A DNA stretch of 64,000 nt from Amanita rubescens (taxonomy: Eukaryota; Basidiomycota; Agaricomycetes; Agaricales; Amanitaceae): positions 50,570 to 114,569 of the forward strand of contig WION01000166.1 in NCBI GenBank assembly GCA_015039365.1, in the 5' to 3' direction. Every line of letters starts with the position of its first letter. The stretch's first letter is position 1. Under the pieces are notes generated by a model that did no database searches, was not told the DNA's origin, and saw only the letters and a list, made by a program, of their open reading frames with translations. The position numbers and the translations under genes are program-made. This document shows positions 25,395 to 38,885 of the stretch, piece by piece.

Positions 25395-25799
25395 GTGACG
25401 ACGGGGAGCAGCATATCACACGACGGGTTCTGGGTATGATGCCAGTTGTGAGTGGGGTCGTGATCACCTGTGCCAGTAAGACGAGCTTAGGGAGGCTGAA
25501 GAGAAGAGATCCTCGCTAGTAGGCCTAGGGTAGGGAATGATGGCGAAGCAAGGTGTTGTACCAATAGCACCATGCGTCCATGACGCGAGAGCTTAGGGAT
25601 CTCTTTTCAAGGCATTGTGAGCCCTTTCCTGCTAATTTTCCGATGTCGTCGACTAGTACGCCGTACACGGATCTGGGAGAGTCAATTCATACGTCGGGGA
25701 CGCGCTGAACGTGTGAGAAAAACTCACGTCAGCACCCAAGCACTGCCTCCCGCTCCTTTGTCTCTCGCAATCGTGTAAAGGCTAACGCATCCTCCCACA

Positions 25800-28700
25800 A
25801 TGAGCGGTCGCATGCCAAAACGTGCACTATCAGCCAGCTCCCAGGCTGACGCCGAGACTCTAACTAAGATGAAGAAGGTGGACAGGAATGACATATATTC
25901 GCAGCCTCGGGCTGTCACTCAGGAACGGGATATGATGGAAGTGGATTCCAATAACACAACTTGGCGGGAGCACAGGTGTGATAGATCCCCAATTTAGTCC
26001 ATTTTCAAATATTAAACATCTTAGTACTAGACAATCTCCATCCACTGTAAATGATGGGTATGCACATCCAGTTTAAAAACTCTGCATGCTCATAATATTA
26101 TTATATTGCTAGTGTCCATATTTTGGAACATGCCCAGGGTGTTATTTTGGAAGGGTGTACTATAATTACAGCAAATCGAGATGTGGTATCCATTAGTATG
26201 TGTACAAATAAATATATTCTGATGGTGTCTCTGACTCAGGTATTAGCCAACCATGAAACTGGAATCAGCATTGGTAAATCTCACCATAAGTTACATGCAT
26301 AGTGCACTAACAGTGCTATAGATAAGTATAAGCAGTGGTTGGCACCACCTGATCCATCTACCAATCTCAACAATGCACTTAAGAACCACTTGTCCAACAC
26401 TGGATCATGGCTTCTCAACTGCCCTGCCTATTTGGAATGGAAACAGAGAGATAACTCATTTTTATGGATTTATGGTATTTGTAGGTGCAACATCAGGTTT
26501 CAGAATTTCAACTAAGCAATTCTGCAGCTGGCTCAGGAAAAACTATTCTCTGGTGAGCTTATTACATTTCCATTTGCTACTATTTAACAACTTTCAAAGT
26601 TCAACCTTGATTCAAGCCATTGAAAAACAAACTGACAGCAAATCTTCCAGTTTAGCCTACTTTTTTTGTGATGTTTCTGACATCAACAAAAGAACTGCAA
26701 GAGGTCTCCTTTGCTCATTAGTTTTAACCCTTTTGACTCCCCAGAACCAATTAGGACTTCAGGAGCTATTCAAAAAATGCAAAAATGGGCTTCAAAAACC
26801 AACAGATTATGATTTATATGAAGTGTTGAGATCCTACTTGTCTGGATTTCAGGATGTCTACTTATTCATTGATGCACTTGATGAATGTGCCAATGTGGAG
26901 GAAGTTCTTGACCTTGTGAAACTTGTCAATGGATGGAGCATCAGAGGCTGCCACCTTCTTGTCACAAGCAGAAAGGAATTGCCAATTGTCAACTCTCTGA
27001 TCCAATTAATGCCCACTGAAGTGGATCTCAGTTGCATGCCAGTCAACCAAGACATTGGAAATTATATTGATCATATGCTGTTTTATGCAACTGAGCTTAA
27101 AACATGGAACCCAAGTGCCAAGGAACTTATCAAAGTGACTCTTATGGAGAAGGGAGAAGGAATGTGAGTATGGCCCTGTCACTTGTCAGATGTTGGATTA
27201 TGGAATGATTATCATAGGTTTCGATGGGTTGCCTGCCAATTGGAAGAACTAAAACATTGCAGTAAAAGTGACAATATGTTGAGACAAAAGCTTAATGGTC
27301 TCCCCACCACATTGAATTCCATATATGACCAGATTCTGACCAGAATTGAAGAAGCAGATGCAATGAATGCCATGAAGCTTCTTTTGTGGCTTACATTCTC
27401 TAAAAGGCCAATACATATAGAGGACTTGGCCCTAATTGTAGAATTTGATGTGGAAAGGCAACAATTTGATGTTGATGCCAAGTTGCATTATCCTGATGAT
27501 GTACTCAAGATTTGTTCAAGTCTTGTCACCAAGATGGAGGATGAAACTGTTCAATTTGCACATGCATCTATCAAGGAATATTTTCAGAGTGACAGGAGAA
27601 AGATAGGCTCATCTGTGGAAGTGGACCCTTACTTTGGCCACTGTTTTATTGGACAATGTGGTTTAGCATACATATTGCAAAGAAAGGAGGTAATTCCTGA
27701 TGATCATGGTGATTATGATTTTGATGATGATGATGATGATGATACACCTCCTTTAACTTCAATAAGATTTGAGAAGTCTTTGCTCCGATATGCAGCATGT
27801 TTTTGGCCAAAGCACATCTTAGCATGCAAGCAAGAGTCAGCTGTTATGAAGCAAATAATTAGCCTGTTTGAATCTCAGAGCTTGACATATTGGGTCAATG
27901 CCCACAACTATGTCTATCACTACAGAAGACGACACTATATATATAGCGACAGGGATATGATATATCCAAATTATCTTCAAATTGCCGCTCTACATGGCTT
28001 AATTGAAACAGCTAAACAGTTGATGTTACAGCCAGTAAACAGTGCAGGGTGGATGGAGGCTCTAAATGGAGCAGCATCCAATGGGCATATCAACATGGTG
28101 GTGCTGCTACTTAAGAAAGGAAAGATTAATGTTGAAAGTGATTTGTATTGTAATGCTCTTGAAGGAGCATCAAGGAGAGGTGAAAACCAAGTTGTTAGGC
28201 TATTGTGTGAACATGGAAAACACAGTGATGTACTTCAAAAATGCATAAATAGGGCTATCCGAATAGCAATATCTGCTGGAAACATAGAAACTGTTAAACT
28301 GCTTATTTATTGCAGTGGTCCAAATTTGAGAATAAAAGGTGCTGTGACAAATGCAGCAGATGGTGGTCATATTGAGTTAGTTTCACTGTTGCTTGAAACA
28401 GAGTCAGATGAGAAGAAAAGGAAGAAACTGATTCTTAAGGCTGCATGGTGGGCAGCAGCAGCAGGCCATAGGGCTATTGTTGACCTTTTATTGTCAAAAG
28501 CAAATCTTTCCAAGACTAGTGCACCATTGATATCATTGAGGCATGAAAGAATATCATATGAGATGCATAGGCAGGAATTGCTTGCAGAAGCTTTACATGG
28601 TGCAGCCTGCTTTGGTCATAAGGGCATTGTTGAAACAGTTCTGAAGCATGGAGCTGACCTGGAGGCAAAAGCTAATGCAGTTATCTCTGCATCAGCAGAA

Positions 28701-30056
28701 GGGCATATAGGCATTGTTGAGCTACTGCTTGACAGCAGCATAAATATGAATGTGTATGGAAGACACATGAGCGATGCATTATGTGCTGCAGCACATGCAG
28801 GCCATGAGGGAGTAGTTAGGCTTCTACTCGAATGGGGAGCAGATCCAAATATTCAGGGAAAAGATGGACAAAGTCCCCTGCATGCTGCATCACTTGAGGG
28901 TTTTAAAAATATTACCCAATTACTTATTGACAATGGAGCAGATGTAAATGTGCAGGGAGGAAGTTATGGCTATGCCATTTGGGCTGCAATGTCAGAGGAC
29001 TACAATGAAATTGTTGAGCTGTTGCTTCAACATGGAGCAAGTACAAGTGTCCATAGTGGTTATGCTGCTGAGGCTCTTATAGTTGCATGTAAATGTGGAA
29101 ACAGAAATCTTGTTGAGCAACTTTTGGATGAAGGAGTAGATGTTAATGAGGGAGCATATATAGTAAATCAAATTTTGGGTGAAGGAGTAGATGCTAATGC
29201 CAAGGAAGAATATATAGTAAATGAAGATGGGGTGCAACATAGCCATATTCCACTGCATGTTGCATCAGAGTATGCTTCAGAAGATATTGTTAGGTTGCTC
29301 CTTGAAAAGGGAGCCAATGTGAATATAATTGGAGGATACCGCTGGCCCGGGGGCACTGCACTACAAACTGCATCTTTTCATGGCAAAAAGGATACTGTCC
29401 AACTGCTCCTTGAATGGGGAGCCAATGTGAATATGCTGACTGGAAGTTCTGCTCTCACTGCTGCATCATTTGGGGATCACAAGCCAATTGTTGAACTACT
29501 CCTTAAATGGGGGGCTGATGTCAACTTACGTTGCAGAGATGGTGGTTCTGCCCTCATGGCAGCATCATTTCAGGGTCACAAGCCAATTGTTGAGCTACTC
29601 CTTGAATGGGGGGCTGATGTCAACTTATGTGGTGGGGAACATTGTGGTTCTGCTCTCATTTCTGCATCAAGTCGGGAACTTGACAGTCACAAGTCAATTG
29701 TTGAGAAGCTGCTTTCACAAGGTGCTGATGTTAACTTCTGTAATAAAAGACATGAATCTGCTCTTATCAGGGCTGCATCAGGTGGCAACAGGGGCATTGT
29801 GGAGATGCTCCTTCAAAGTGGAGCTGATGTTAGTATTCAGGGAGAAAAACATGGCAGTGCACTTTCTGCTGCAGCAAACAGTGATTTTTATGATACAGAG
29901 ATTGTCCAACTACTTCTAGCACATGGTGCCAAGTACTTGGGCCCAATAGATGATACTTCATACCTGAGAAATGAGTATGACATTGCTTCAGATGATAGTG
30001 ATTCAATGGATAGTGATAGTGACTCAATGATACAGAATACTGATCCAGATGATTGA
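25800..30056 (+). CDS. NACHT-ankyrin NLR 1
   Basis: Eight exons: 25800-25975, 26025-26057, 26113-26195, 26247-26273, 26322-26480, 26528-26552, 26600-27163, 27218-30056. Phases agree throughout and give 1301 aa; the same eight-exon pattern in NLR 2 supports it. A short N-terminus without a known effector is followed by a motif (VHILEHAQGVILEGCTIITA). The NACHT has Walker A GISGSGKT (158-165) and Walker B LFIDALDE (about 256-263), then VTSRKELP, and a winged region ending in AHASIKEYF. About 19 ankyrin repeats of 33 aa follow and an Asp/Ser-rich tail closes the protein. A GAT microsatellite near 27715-27742 encodes a run of Asp not present in NLR 2. Such proteins are STAND receptors for non-self sensing; its ligand and output are unknown. 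Confidence 0.9.
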
Positions 30057-30591
30057 AATTTATGTTTCCCTTTCTGTTCATGTATAACATAGTCCATGTA
30101 CCCCTGCCTAGTAACTTCTATGTATGTCTGAATCAATAAAAGGATACAATATTAAGTGCAACCACAACAGACAACCAAGAAAAGACTCTGATTAAAAAGG
30201 GAAAAAGGTAAGATGCTAGAGATGTATATACATATACCCATGCCATTCATTATCCGTAATTTATTATTGCCACTACTTATTGACCCTCCAGGACCTGTAC
30301 TCCCACCAAGTTCTGTACCAAGTTCAGCTACACCGTTGCAGTGATGATACCTACAGCGATACAGTGGTTGTGTTCTTTGTCCATCGCCAAGTCTTCTTCT
30401 GGACCGTCGTATCTATTAGGGAGAGCATGTGTGGGTCAGTAAATGGTATGACTTGAGGTGTACGTAGGTTTAAAAGAAAATGGGAAGGAGTGAAACATCG
30501 ATGAAGAGGATTTGATAAGGGAATTTCGAAAGAAAGGCCATGGAAGGGAAGAACTTACTCTACTACATCCCCCATCTCAACTTCGTCAACT

Positions 30592-32073
30592 TTATCTACA
30601 CATGAGACGGTCTTGTGGTACGTGGCCGCCACAGATGGGCCAGATATATTGCCCATCCCCGAAATCCCTTCTTGCGCGTTCTCTCGCCCTCGAAGCTCCC
30701 CTCCTGTTCTTGCTCTTTGAGCACGTCAAGAAGTAAGGACCCACTGTCCGGACGGAATCGAGCTTGACTTCCGTCTCTCCATCCGCTTTGCGGTCTCTAT
30801 CAACGGACAGATGCGGCTGCTCTCGTTGCGTTATCGAAAGAAGCCGGTCGGAAGTTACGGGCATAGATGCTGGTGCGGGTACTAGAGCAGGGCGAGAAGG
30901 TGGTGGATTAAATGAGTCGTCGCTCACCTCTGTGTCTTCATCGTGACGTTGAGCAGAGTCAGTAGGGCGAGATATTGATGTTAGGGCGGCGGTGGCCACA
31001 CCTGCGTTGTCCGATTGGTTGGCTGCGTCTGATCCTTTGTTGTTAGCCCCGCTAAGGGCTATCGGCATCGGTGTCAAGATTGGTTGGTTCTACTTCAACG
31101 TCCCCCTCGAGATCTGCATCCGTTCGATAAATGGAACAAGAAAGGGCGGGGTGATGGGCTTCCATAAGCGGTTTGATGCACTTGTATAGGAGTGACGAAG
31201 AGCGCTTGGGCAAGTAGACACGGTGAATAAGCCTGTCATGTGGCGGGTCAGGTCGATTCGGTGTAGTAAGAAAGTAAAGTTCGTACATACGACAATCTGG
31301 AATTTGGAATTTTGACCGGGCTACCTTTGATATTGGAACCCAGGTATAGATAGAGGCGCGCGCCACAGGGCTGACAACAGTCGCGAAGTTCTTCACGTTT
31401 TTCAAACCCGCATAATCGTCAGAACGCGAGAAAGAAGGTAAAGAAAACGTCGCACTTGAAAGCCTTTGCACTGGCCTGTCATTCCCGTCCAATCTCCACC
31501 CTGATCTACTCTCTTATAAATCCTCCTTGATAATCAACACCTAGTTGCAAAATATCCCCATTCTCGATCTCCTGATTTGCAGGAATCATTCGAAAACGTG
31601 ACACTGGACGACTTGATATCGTTTCTCGATGCAAGTCTCCACATGGGCGCCAGGGACGACTTTGGATTTGAACCGTTATTGGTGCCTAGAACATTGATGG
31701 TGACGAGTCACATTCTGGAAGTGTCCGTGGACCAGCCCGTGCGGGATGAGTCAGATGCAGAAGGAGTGCCGTGAGTTGCACCGGCACCCGAGTTGGGAGG
31801 GATGGCTGGGGTGAGGGACAAGCCGGGTACTGGAAGGCCGCCCGGAATGAGAGGGTGCGAATGAGATAGAGGTGCTGTCTTGGGAAGAACGCTGGTGAGC
31901 GCGGGCTTGTGTTGTTCGCTTGCTGGGCTGTGTTGGGTACCGCCGGCGTTGTTCAGGTTAAGATTCGGTTTACACCTTGGTAAAAGCGGATGGCGCAGAG
32001 GGAAAGGAAGGAAGTCGTAAACAAAGGGATGTAAATGTATGTTGCGATTGCGGGTAGACGTCTGGGGTTCCAT
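30592..32073 (-). pseudogene. FHA-RING (Dma1-like) relic A
   Basis: Read against relic B, this holds a Pro/Ser-rich N-terminus (31.7-32.07 kb), a remnant of the FHA core (FKSKVV near 31.67 kb), and a RING remnant. The RING C-C-I-C is degraded to PDCRMYELYF, the Cys-His centre is deleted, and YKCIKPLMEAHHP remains. A long Ser/Pro-rich C-terminus follows (SDNAGVATAALTSISRPTDS). Frames change several times. Dma1-type proteins are FHA-RING ubiquitin ligases of mitotic exit and septation control. This copy lacks the zinc ligands and cannot be one. Confidence 0.75.
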
Positions 32074-34155
32074 TTGTGCTTTTTATGCGCGTTGCATGCA
32101 TGACGACGCGCCTATGTTGGTTGCGACGAGATCGTGTTCATACGAATCGGGATCCGGGCCGACCGAACACTTTTTCTTCCACACAGTATAAACTACAACA
32201 CAAATACTCTCGCCGGTCGTTTACTAGATCCACGCTTCGCCGTCGCATGGCCCGGGCAATCCGTGGGATCGAACAATGCCACACCACTCCTTGCCCTGTA
32301 TCTTTTCCAACTTCCAAGTTCAACCCAACATTGTCGAAAAAAACTATCCTTGCGGGACCGCATCCACCTCGCATTCTCTGAATCTGAATCTGATGCTCGC
32401 TTGAGTATTCTTTGATTTATCCGGCGACGCGGCCCATGTTTTCCGGGCTATCACAAAGCTAAAGAACACAGCGTCCCCGACTAAAAACTGTCCCCAGGCC
32501 ACGCATTGGTAAGATGAACGACAAAGGTTTGTGGGGGCACGTTCGTAGGGCGGGATCCATTTGTTGAAGGATCGTGTTGAGTGTGGTAATGTACATGTGC
32601 ATGCACATAAAGCAACGCTACCCATTGCGGGCTCTTTGACCTTTTCTTCATAGTCTTGGACATATACGGTACAGACAACGAGGAAAGTATGGCAAGCGGC
32701 GGTGTTGGGTACACGTTGAAGAGAGAACAGCTTAAAGCTGTATTGTTGAACGCTACTAATGGAATTGCATATATGCGCTTCAAAGCTTGAAGGACGTGAC
32801 TGATCGTGCCATGCGGTAATTAGAACACCAAATGCGTCGTTATTCGAAAGGATGGACTCACGATATCGAATTTCCCATCCCGCCCTCGCTCACGTCATCC
32901 ACTGCACGCTCTTCTGTCGGACGCCGTAGATGCTCCGCCAGTGTCCCAAGTAGAAATGTATCTTAACTTTCCATTCTTCCTTCTGGTCCTCGTCCACGTT
33001 GAAAAGCCGGGGACAAATGACCAACAGCACCGGGCGTTAGTCCACATGCTTCTTAGTCGAAAAGGCATCCAGCTTGGCTTACGAAAATGAACCGCCTGAC
33101 ACAGGCTTTGGTGCATGTCACGACTATGTTGGAGCTGGGTTTGCGTTGATCCCGCGTTCGCAGAACCGGTTCGATCTCCACACCCGTAAAGTTTCCACAG
33201 AAATATCTGGAGTATAAGAGATGTGACGAGTTTGGCGGTTGAAGAATGAAGGCATAGAGAGAGAGGAAGGGGGCTAAACGGATGGATACGGAAAAGAGAC
33301 TTGTTACGATGTGCCAGATCCGGCAGCTCGAGATGCGTATGGGCTTTATCACTTGATCCGTTTGGCGGACGGGTCCAAGTAGAGCCAGAGGTACACTTCG
33401 GTTAATAATGGCGGGGAAATTGTTCTGCGATGAAGTTATACTAGTGCCACGTCATCAACACCACGCGAATAGATGCAGGAAAAAGTCCAGCATACCTCGA
33501 ACCCACTAACGCCGGCCTGAAGATCTTTTGTCCTCTCCCTGCCACCATCACCGACAAATATGAGCTGCCTGATGAACAGCTTCTCCTCACTTGTAAGAGA
33601 AGCAAATACTGGACAATTTGGGTGCCCAGGATGTCCCGACTCTCGCCACTGAATGACGGCGCGCTACGACTGCTATGGATATGGAAAAGGGAGGAAGGAA
33701 CCTGATGTGGACAGGATGACAGCGGGGAGCCACATATCACACGGCGGGTTCTGCATGTGATGCTGGTTGGGAGTGGTCAGACGTCCTCGTGATCACAGGG
33801 GCCAGTAGAATGAGCTTAGGGGAGGCCGAAGAGAGATGCTCGCTAGCAGACCGAGATTAGGTATGATTGCGACGCGAATCGGTCCAACGTATCGTAGCAA
33901 TAGAGCGGAGAGGGACGACGATGATTGCCCATCATAACAGAATGGTGTCCATGACACGAGAGATGCTCGTCTGGAGAGCCTTTTAACACTCCGTGCCCTC
34001 CTGGATGCCGTCGACTAGGAGGAGGAGCAGAACTGGCGTGGTAAATAAATCGGAGTGTCAATCCGGACTCGGCGTGAGAGAAACTCACATCAGCGGCAAG
34101 ATCACCCAAGCACTGCCTCACGCTCGTCTGCCTCTCGCAATCGCATCCTCTCACA
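32074..34155. repeat. Leader block upstream of NLR 2
   Basis: No gene. It matches the leader of NLR 1 in order but is diverged: gacgcgcctatgttggttgc near 32100 (23510 in the other), the dispersed block at 32610-33060 (24150), and the cgaatagatgcaggaaaaag segment at 33460-34140 (25085-25790). It is one arm of the tandem duplication. Confidence 0.7.
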
Positions 34156-37100
34156 ATGAGTGGTTACAAACGTGCACTATCAGTCAACTCCCAGGCCGAC
34201 ACTGAGACTCAAAGTGAGATGAAGAGGGTGAAAGTGAATGACATGCATATGCAGCCAAGTTGCACTATCACTCAGGAGTGGGATATGGAAGTGGACACAG
34301 CTCAGGGGCACAGGTGTGATGGATCCCCATAGTCCATGCTCAAATATAAAAATCTTAGCAGACAATCATCATCCACTGGAAATAATATTCAAGCTGGGTA
34401 TGCACAGTGACAATGATTATCCAGTTTAAAAACCTCCACCTGCTTGCTAGTGTCCATATTTTAGGCCATGCCCAGGGTCCCATCAAGTTGAACAATTGCA
34501 CTATAATTGGAGCAAATCAGATCATTAGTGTGTACAATAAATATGTCAAGACAGGACAGTGTTTCTAACTCAGGTATTAGCCAGCCATGAAACAAGCATT
34601 GGTAAATCTCACCATAAATTACCTACATGTCCTATGAATTAAGCCAACTGTGATCTAGATAAGTATAAGCAGTGGCTGACACCACCTGATCCATCCACCA
34701 ATTTCAATAATGCACTTAAGAATCACTTGGACAACACTGGGTCATGGCTTCTCAACAGCCCTACCTATTTGGAATGGAAACAGAGAGATAACTCATTCTT
34801 GTGGATTCATGGTATCTGTAAGTACAGCATCAGGTTTCAGTACTTTAATTAAGCATTTCTGTAGCTGGTTCAGGAAAGACTATTCTCTGGTGAGCTTATT
34901 GCATACAAAGTTGTTTGCTACCTACCATTTAACATCTCCAAAGTTCAACCTTGATAAAAGCCATTAAACAACAGACTGACAACAAATATTCCAGTTTAGC
35001 TTACTTCTTTTGTGATGTTTCAGACATGAACAAAAGAACTGCAAGAGGTCTCCTTTGCTCATTAGTTTTCACCCTTTTTGCTCCCCAGAACCAAGAAGTA
35101 CTCGATGACTTATTTCAAAAATGCAACAATGGGCGCCAAAAACCATCAGATCATGACTTATATGAAGTGTTGAGATCCTACTTGTCTGGATTTCAGGATG
35201 TCTACTTATTCATTGATGCACTTGATGAATGTGCCAATGTGGAGGAAGTACTTGACCTTCTGAAACTCATTAATAGGTGGGGCATCAGAAGTTGCCACCT
35301 CCTTGTCACAAGCAGGAAGGAACTGCCAATTGTCAACTCTTTGAGGCAAGCAATGCCCACTGAACTGGATCTCACTTCCATGCCACCAGTAAATCAGGAC
35401 ATTGAAAAGTATACTGATCATATGCTGTTTTATGCAACTGAGCTCAAAACATGGAACCCATGTGCCAAGGAGCTTATCAAAGTCTCTCTTATGGAGAAGG
35501 GAAAAGGAATGTGAGTATGGCTCCATCACCTGTCAGGCCATGAAATAATTATAATAGGTTTAGATGGGTTGCCTGTCAATTGGAAGAACTAAAACATTGC
35601 AGCAAAAGTGACAGCATGTTGAGACAAAAGCTTAATGGTCTCCCTATCACTTTGAATTCCATATATGACCAGATTCTGACCAGAATTGAAGAAGCAGATG
35701 CCATGAATGCCATGAAGCTACTTCTATGGCTTACATTCTCTGAAAGGCCAATACATATAGAGGAATTGGCCATAATTCTTGAATTTGATGTGGAAAGCCA
35801 GCAATTTGATGTGGATGCCAAGTTGCATTATCCTGATGATGTGCTCAAGATTTGTTCAAGCCTTGTCACCAAGATGGAGGATGAAACTGTTCAGTTTGCA
35901 CATGCATCTGTCAAAGAATATTTTCAGAGTGACAAAAGAAAGATAGGCTCATCTGTGGAAGTGGATCCTTGCTTTGGCCACTGTTTTATTGGACAGTGCA
36001 GCCTAACATACATATTGCAAAGGAGGCAGGTGATTCCCCCTGATGGTGAAGACAGATCTGCTGCAGCAAGATTTAAGAAGTCTTTGCTCCAATATGCTGC
36101 ATACTTTTGGCCAAAGCATATATTAGCATGTAAACAAGAGTTGACTGTTATGAAACAAATCATTAACTTGTTTGAATCTCAAAACTTGACATATTGGGTC
36201 CATGCTTACAACTTTGACTGGGCAGCACACTATAGCTTTATAAAAATGATATATCCAAATTATATTCAAATTGCTGCCCTACATGGCTTGATTGAAACAG
36301 CTAAACAGCTGATGTCACAGCCAATAAGCAGTGTGGAGTGTATGGAAGCTCTACAGGGAGCAGCATCCAATGGACATACAAAAATGGTTACACTACTATT
36401 TGAGAAAGGAAACATTAAAGTTGCAAGTGATTTGTATTGTCGGGCTCTCGAAGAAGCATCATGGAGAGGTGAAACTCAAATTGTTAGCCTATTGTGTGAA
36501 CGTGGAAAAGATAGTGATGTACTCCAGAAATGCATAAATAGGGCTATTGAGTTGGCAATGTCTGCTGGAAAAATAGAAACTGTTAAACTGCTTATTCATT
36601 GCAGTGGTTCAAATTTGAAGATAAAAAATGCTATGAAAAAAGCAGCACAACATGGTCATATCAAGTTAGTTCAATTGCTGCTTGAATCAGAGTCAGATGA
36701 GAAGAAAAAGATGAAATTAGCTTTTAGCACTGTACGTTGGGCAGTACCATATGGTCATAAGGCTGTTGTTGAGCATTTATTGTCAAAAGTAGAGCTTTGG
36801 GTGCATGAAAGAAAGTTAAACATGATGCACAGGAAGGAATTGCTTGCACAAGCACTAGATAGTGCAGCCTCCTCTGGTCACAAGGCCATTGTTGAAATAC
36901 TCTTGGAGAGTGGAACTGATCTGCCTGTATCAGATAATCTAGTTTTTGCTGCATCAAGGACAGGGCATGTAGATGTTGTTCAGCTGCTTCTTGACAGGGG
37001 CAGAGAAGTGAATTACAACATGTATAGAAGACAAGTTAGTCATGCTTTATGTGCTGCAGCAATGGAAGGCCATGAGAGACTGGTTGGGCTTTTACTTGAA

Positions 37101-38357
37101 CGAGGAGCAGATCCAAATATTCAGGGGCAAATTCTGCATGATGCAGCACTCAAGGGCAATAAAAACATTATCCAGTTACTCATTGACAATGGAGCAGATG
37201 TAAATGCAAAGGGAGGAAATTATGGCCATGCCATTTGGGCTGCAATGTCAGAGGGTTACAATGAAATTGTTGAGCTGTTGCTTCAACATGGAGCAAGTCC
37301 AAGTATCCACAGTGGATATGATGGTAAGGCTCTTATAGTTGCATGTAAATGTGGATACAGAAATATGGTTGAGCAACTTTTGGATGAAGGAGTAGATGCC
37401 AATGAGGGAGCATATATGGTACTAAATCAACATAAGCATACTCCACGATATAAGCATACTCCACTACATGTTGCATCAGAGTATGCTTCAGAAGATATTG
37501 TTAGGTTGCTCCTTGAAAGGGGAGCTGATGTAAATATAGTTGGAGGACATGACAGGGGCACTGCACTGCACACTGCAGCTTATCATGGCAAAAAGGAGAT
37601 TGTCCAACTGCTCCTCAAATGGGGAGCCAATGTGAATATTCAGGCAGGCACTTCACATGGTTCTCCTCTCATGGAAGCATCATCAACAGGTCACACACCT
37701 ATTGTTCAGCTACTCCTTGAATGGGGGGCTGATGTTAACTTACGTAGTAGTGGAAAAAATGGCTCTTCTGCTCTCATTGCTGCATCATCTAGTGGTCACA
37801 AGTCAATTGTTGAGCTACTCCTTGAATGGGGGGCTGATGTTAACTTACATTGTGGGGGCTACTATGGCTCTGCTCTCATTGCTGCATCATCTAGCGGTCA
37901 CAAGTCAATCGTTGAGCTACTCCTTGAATGGGGGGCTGATGTTAACTTACATTGTGGGGGCTACTATGGCTCTGCTCTCATTGCTGCATCATGTAATGGT
38001 CATACAGCAATTGCTGAGATACTGCTTTTACAAGGTGCTGATGTTAACCACCGACATAAAGAACTTAACCTCTCCTCTGCATCAGCAACTGCTCTCATTG
38101 GGGCTACATTACAGGGACAAAAGGACATTGTTGAGATGCTCCTTCAAAGAGGAGCTGATGTTGATATTCAGGGAGAACACGATGGCAGTGCACTTTATAC
38201 TGCTGCAAACAGTGAATTGTGTGATACAGAGATTGTCCAATTACTTCTAGCACATGGTGCCAAGTACCTGGGTCCAATAGATGACACTGCCTACCTGAGG
38301 GAACATGATTCCTTTGTTTCAGATGATAGTGATTCAATGGACAGTGATAGTGATTGA
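34156..38357 (+). CDS. NACHT-ankyrin NLR 2 (tandem paralogue)
   Basis: Eight exons in phase give 1281 aa: 34156-34313, 34359-34397, 34451-34527, 34581-34601, 34659-34817, 34865-34889, 34944-35510, 35558-38357. It matches NLR 1 over its length with scattered substitutions. Walker A is GISGSGKT (150-157) and Walker B LFIDALDE. The N-terminal motif is VHILGHAQGPIKLNNCTIIG. It lacks the Asp run of NLR 1 and instead reads PPDGEDRSAAAR there. The ankyrin part holds two almost identical adjacent repeats (37.80-38.00 kb), and it lacks the extra DEGVD duplication seen in NLR 1. Start codons of the paralogues are 8356 bp apart. No lesion was found, so both copies appear functional. Confidence 0.9.
37800..38005 (+). 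repeat. Recent 102-bp duplication inside NLR 2 ankyrin repeats
   Basis: Two adjacent units, each coding SALIAASSSGHKSIVELLLE and the following EWGADVNLHCGGYYG, differ at only a few bases (for example agtggt against agcggt). This shows unit gain after the NLR 1/NLR 2 split. Confidence 0.85.
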
Positions 38358-38885
38358 ACAGAGGATATTGACTCAGATGATTGAAATTTATGCTTCCCTT
38401 TTTGTTCATGTACATATAACAAAATCCATATGCCCTTTCATCTATGTCTGAATCAAAAAGAATGATACAAATATCAAGTGCAACTTCCATTATAGAAAAC
38501 CAACAAAAGGCTGTGATTAAACAGGAAAAAAGGTTGGATGCTAGATATATACCCATGATGCCATTCATCATCCATAATGTATTATCACCGCTTCCTCTTC
38601 CCACTTATTGACCCAGTGGGGACTGGCACTCCCTCTGATCCTGCATTGAGTTCAGCTATGCGTCGGCAGTTACAATACCTACAGTGACACCAACGTGGTC
38701 GTGTTCTTCGTCCATTGCTGAATCCTCTTCCAAGCTGTCTTATCTGTTACGGAGAATGTGTGTGCATCAGCAAACGGTATAACTTGAAGATGGTGGTGTA
38801 CATAGGTTTGAAAGAAAATGGCAACAAGTGAAACGTCGAACGAAAGATGATTTGATTAGGGAATTTCGAAAGAAAAGGCCTGAAC

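Larger units (their letters stand above)
21323..25799. other. Gene-poor, repeat-rich leader region upstream of NLR 1
   Basis: About 4.5 kb without a supportable gene. From about 22.4 kb on it is built of diverged copies of blocks seen again at 32.1-34.15 kb and 40.9-42.25 kb. The segment from 21.3 to 22.4 kb shows nothing recognisable. Confidence 0.6.
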
